From contig CAMBNY010000007.1 in NCBI GenBank assembly GCA_945869165.1, forward strand, positions 1 through 64,000: a DNA stretch of 64,000 nucleotides, given 5' to 3'. The notes beneath the pieces were generated by a model, which worked only from the letters and a program-made list of their open reading frames with translations, made no database searches and had not been told where the DNA came from. The stretch comes from Comamonas sp. lk. Lineage in GTDB: Bacteria; Pseudomonadota; Gammaproteobacteria; Burkholderiales; Burkholderiaceae_C. The position numbers were made by a program, and so were the translations under genes. This document shows, one piece after another, positions 63,182 to 64,000 of the stretch. Numbering within the stretch: position 1 is the stretch's first letter; the number at the start of each line of letters is the position of its first letter.

Positions 63182-64000
63182 TAACCCGCCTTGAACAAGC
63201 CATCGGGCTTCCACAGCAATATGACGGCCATCAACACATACACCAGCACGCCCGCCACCTGGGGCACCAGTACTTTGCCAAAGGTATCGACCACGCCGAT
63301 CAGCAAAGACGCCAACAAGGCCCCGCGTATCGAGCCAATGCCGCCGATCACCACCACCACAAAGCAAATAATCAGCACCAAGCTGCCCATGCCCGGATAG
63401 ACCGAGGACACCGGCGCGGCCACCATACCGGCCAGCACCGCAATCGCCACCCCGGCGGCAAACACCACGCGGTAAAGAAACTTAATATCAACGCCCAGGG
63501 ACTGCACCATTTCGCGGTTGGTACTGCCCGCGCGAATCATCATGCCCAATCGGGTTTTGGCAAACACAAAGTACATGCCCAGCGCCAAGAGCAAACATAC
63601 GCCCGAGATAAAAAGGCGATACACCGGGTAGACCATCATGTCGCCTAGCGGGATGCTGCCGGATAAAAAATCTGGCGCTTGCACGCCGTGCACATCGTCG
63701 CCGACCAACAGGCTGCGAAGTTCCTCAAACACCAATATCAGGCCGTAGGTCATCAGCACTTGCTGCAAATGTTCACGGGTGTAAAGAAAACTGTAAAACG
63801 CCCACTCCAGCAAATAGCCCAGCGCCACCGCCAGGATCAAACCAAACAACAGAGTGGTAAAAAAGCCGCCGCCTACCGTGGCCGCCACAAAGGGCGCCAA
63901 GGCAAAAGCCATGTAAGCGCCGATCATGTAAAAGCTGCCATGGGCCAGATTGATAACGCCCATGATGCCAAATATCAGCGTCAGACCCGAGGCCACCAGA
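63181..64000 (-). CDS. livH: Branched-chain amino acid-type ABC transporter permease LivH-like (partial, 5' end beyond the right edge)
   Basis: The visible 270-odd residues are the LivH family: ASGLTLIFGIMGVINLAHGS near the edge, YMIGAYMAFAL, and GIGSIRGALLASLLIGVVDT near the C terminus. The frame stays open to the window edge (Leu-Val-Ala-Ser-Gly), and the usual N-terminal helix is missing, so the gene begins outside. The substrate-binding protein gene is also probably outside. Confidence 0.92.
   Translation of the reverse strand, partial: LVASGLTLIFGIMGVINLAHGSFYMIGAYMAFALAPFVAATVGGGFFTTLLFGLILAVALGYLLEWAFYSFLYTREHLQQVLMTYGLILVFEELRSLLVGDDVHGVQAPDFLSGSIPLGDMMVYPVYRLFISGVCLLLALGMYFVFAKTRLGMMIRAGSTNREMVQSLGVDIKFLYRVVFAAGVAIAVLAGMVAAPVSSVYPGMGSLVLIICFVVVVIGGIGSIRGALLASLLIGVVDTFGKVLVPQVAGVLVYVLMAVILLWKPDGLFKAG

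Overview
The window looks like chromosomal DNA of a betaproteobacterium, most likely order Burkholderiales and probably Comamonadaceae. The reasons are the spc/alpha ribosomal protein gene order, a Bug/TctC-type solute-binding protein, a fimT-pilV-pilW-pilX-pilY1-pilE minor pilin operon, and many ATGA-overlapping genes with high-GC codon use. The family-level assignment is inference. No insertion sequence, phage module or CRISPR array was seen.

Layout. 1-2.7 kb: type I restriction-modification genes hsdM and hsdS, with hsdS running off the left edge. 2.8-4.3 kb: a compact arsenic operon arsR-arsC-aquaporin. 4.4-5.2 kb: an ECHDC3-like enoyl-CoA hydratase homologue. 5.3-9.4 kb: a leftward operon of solute-binding protein, sulfoacetaldehyde dehydrogenase (acylating) and an AMP-forming CoA ligase (sauS/sauT-like). 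9.7-18.1 kb: a FimV-like secreted repeat protein and the six-gene minor pilin/PilY1 operon. 18.2-21.1 kb: a CobS/CobT-like AAA+ and VWA pair. 21.2-29.7 kb: an IclR regulator divergent from xsc-pta, then a three-subunit molybdenum sulfite dehydrogenase (soeABC). 30.3-35.6 kb: a two-partner secretion pair (TpsA/TpsB) behind a very AT-rich intergenic stretch. 35.9-44.7 kb: initiator tRNA and the leftward rplN-to-rplQ ribosomal operon with secY and rpoA. 44.9-55.1 kb: a complete glycerol system (glpD, an ABC glycerol importer glpSTPQV with a DUF2160 protein, glpR, glpK). 55.2-60.6 kb: proC, a LysR regulator, a CaiB-type CoA-transferase and malate synthase G (glcB). 60.6-64 kb: a branched-chain-amino-acid-type ABC transporter (livF, livG, livM, partial livH).

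How the genes work together. The most coherent theme is dissimilation of C2 sulfonates. Sulfoacetate would be activated to its CoA thioester (ligase), reduced to sulfoacetaldehyde (SauS), and cleaved by Xsc to acetyl phosphate and sulfite. Pta would make acetyl-CoA, and SoeABC would oxidise the toxic sulfite at the quinone pool. The two halves lie about 12 kb apart with pilus genes between them. A perfect palindrome just downstream of a promoter-like sequence before xsc is a good candidate IclR operator. Acetyl-CoA from this route, and glycolate-type carbon in general, could feed the malate synthase at 58.3 kb.

The glycerol locus is unusual in using an ABC importer rather than a GlpF facilitator. 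Its two ATPases carry complementary lesions that would leave one composite ATP site consensus and the other degenerate. The arsenic operon uses an aquaporin channel in place of an ArsB/Acr3 pump. The pilus tip adhesin PilY1 carries an internal duplication of about 150 residues, and the TpsA exoprotein has only two cysteines in its mature part, both at the extreme C terminus, as in HMW1-type tethered adhesins.
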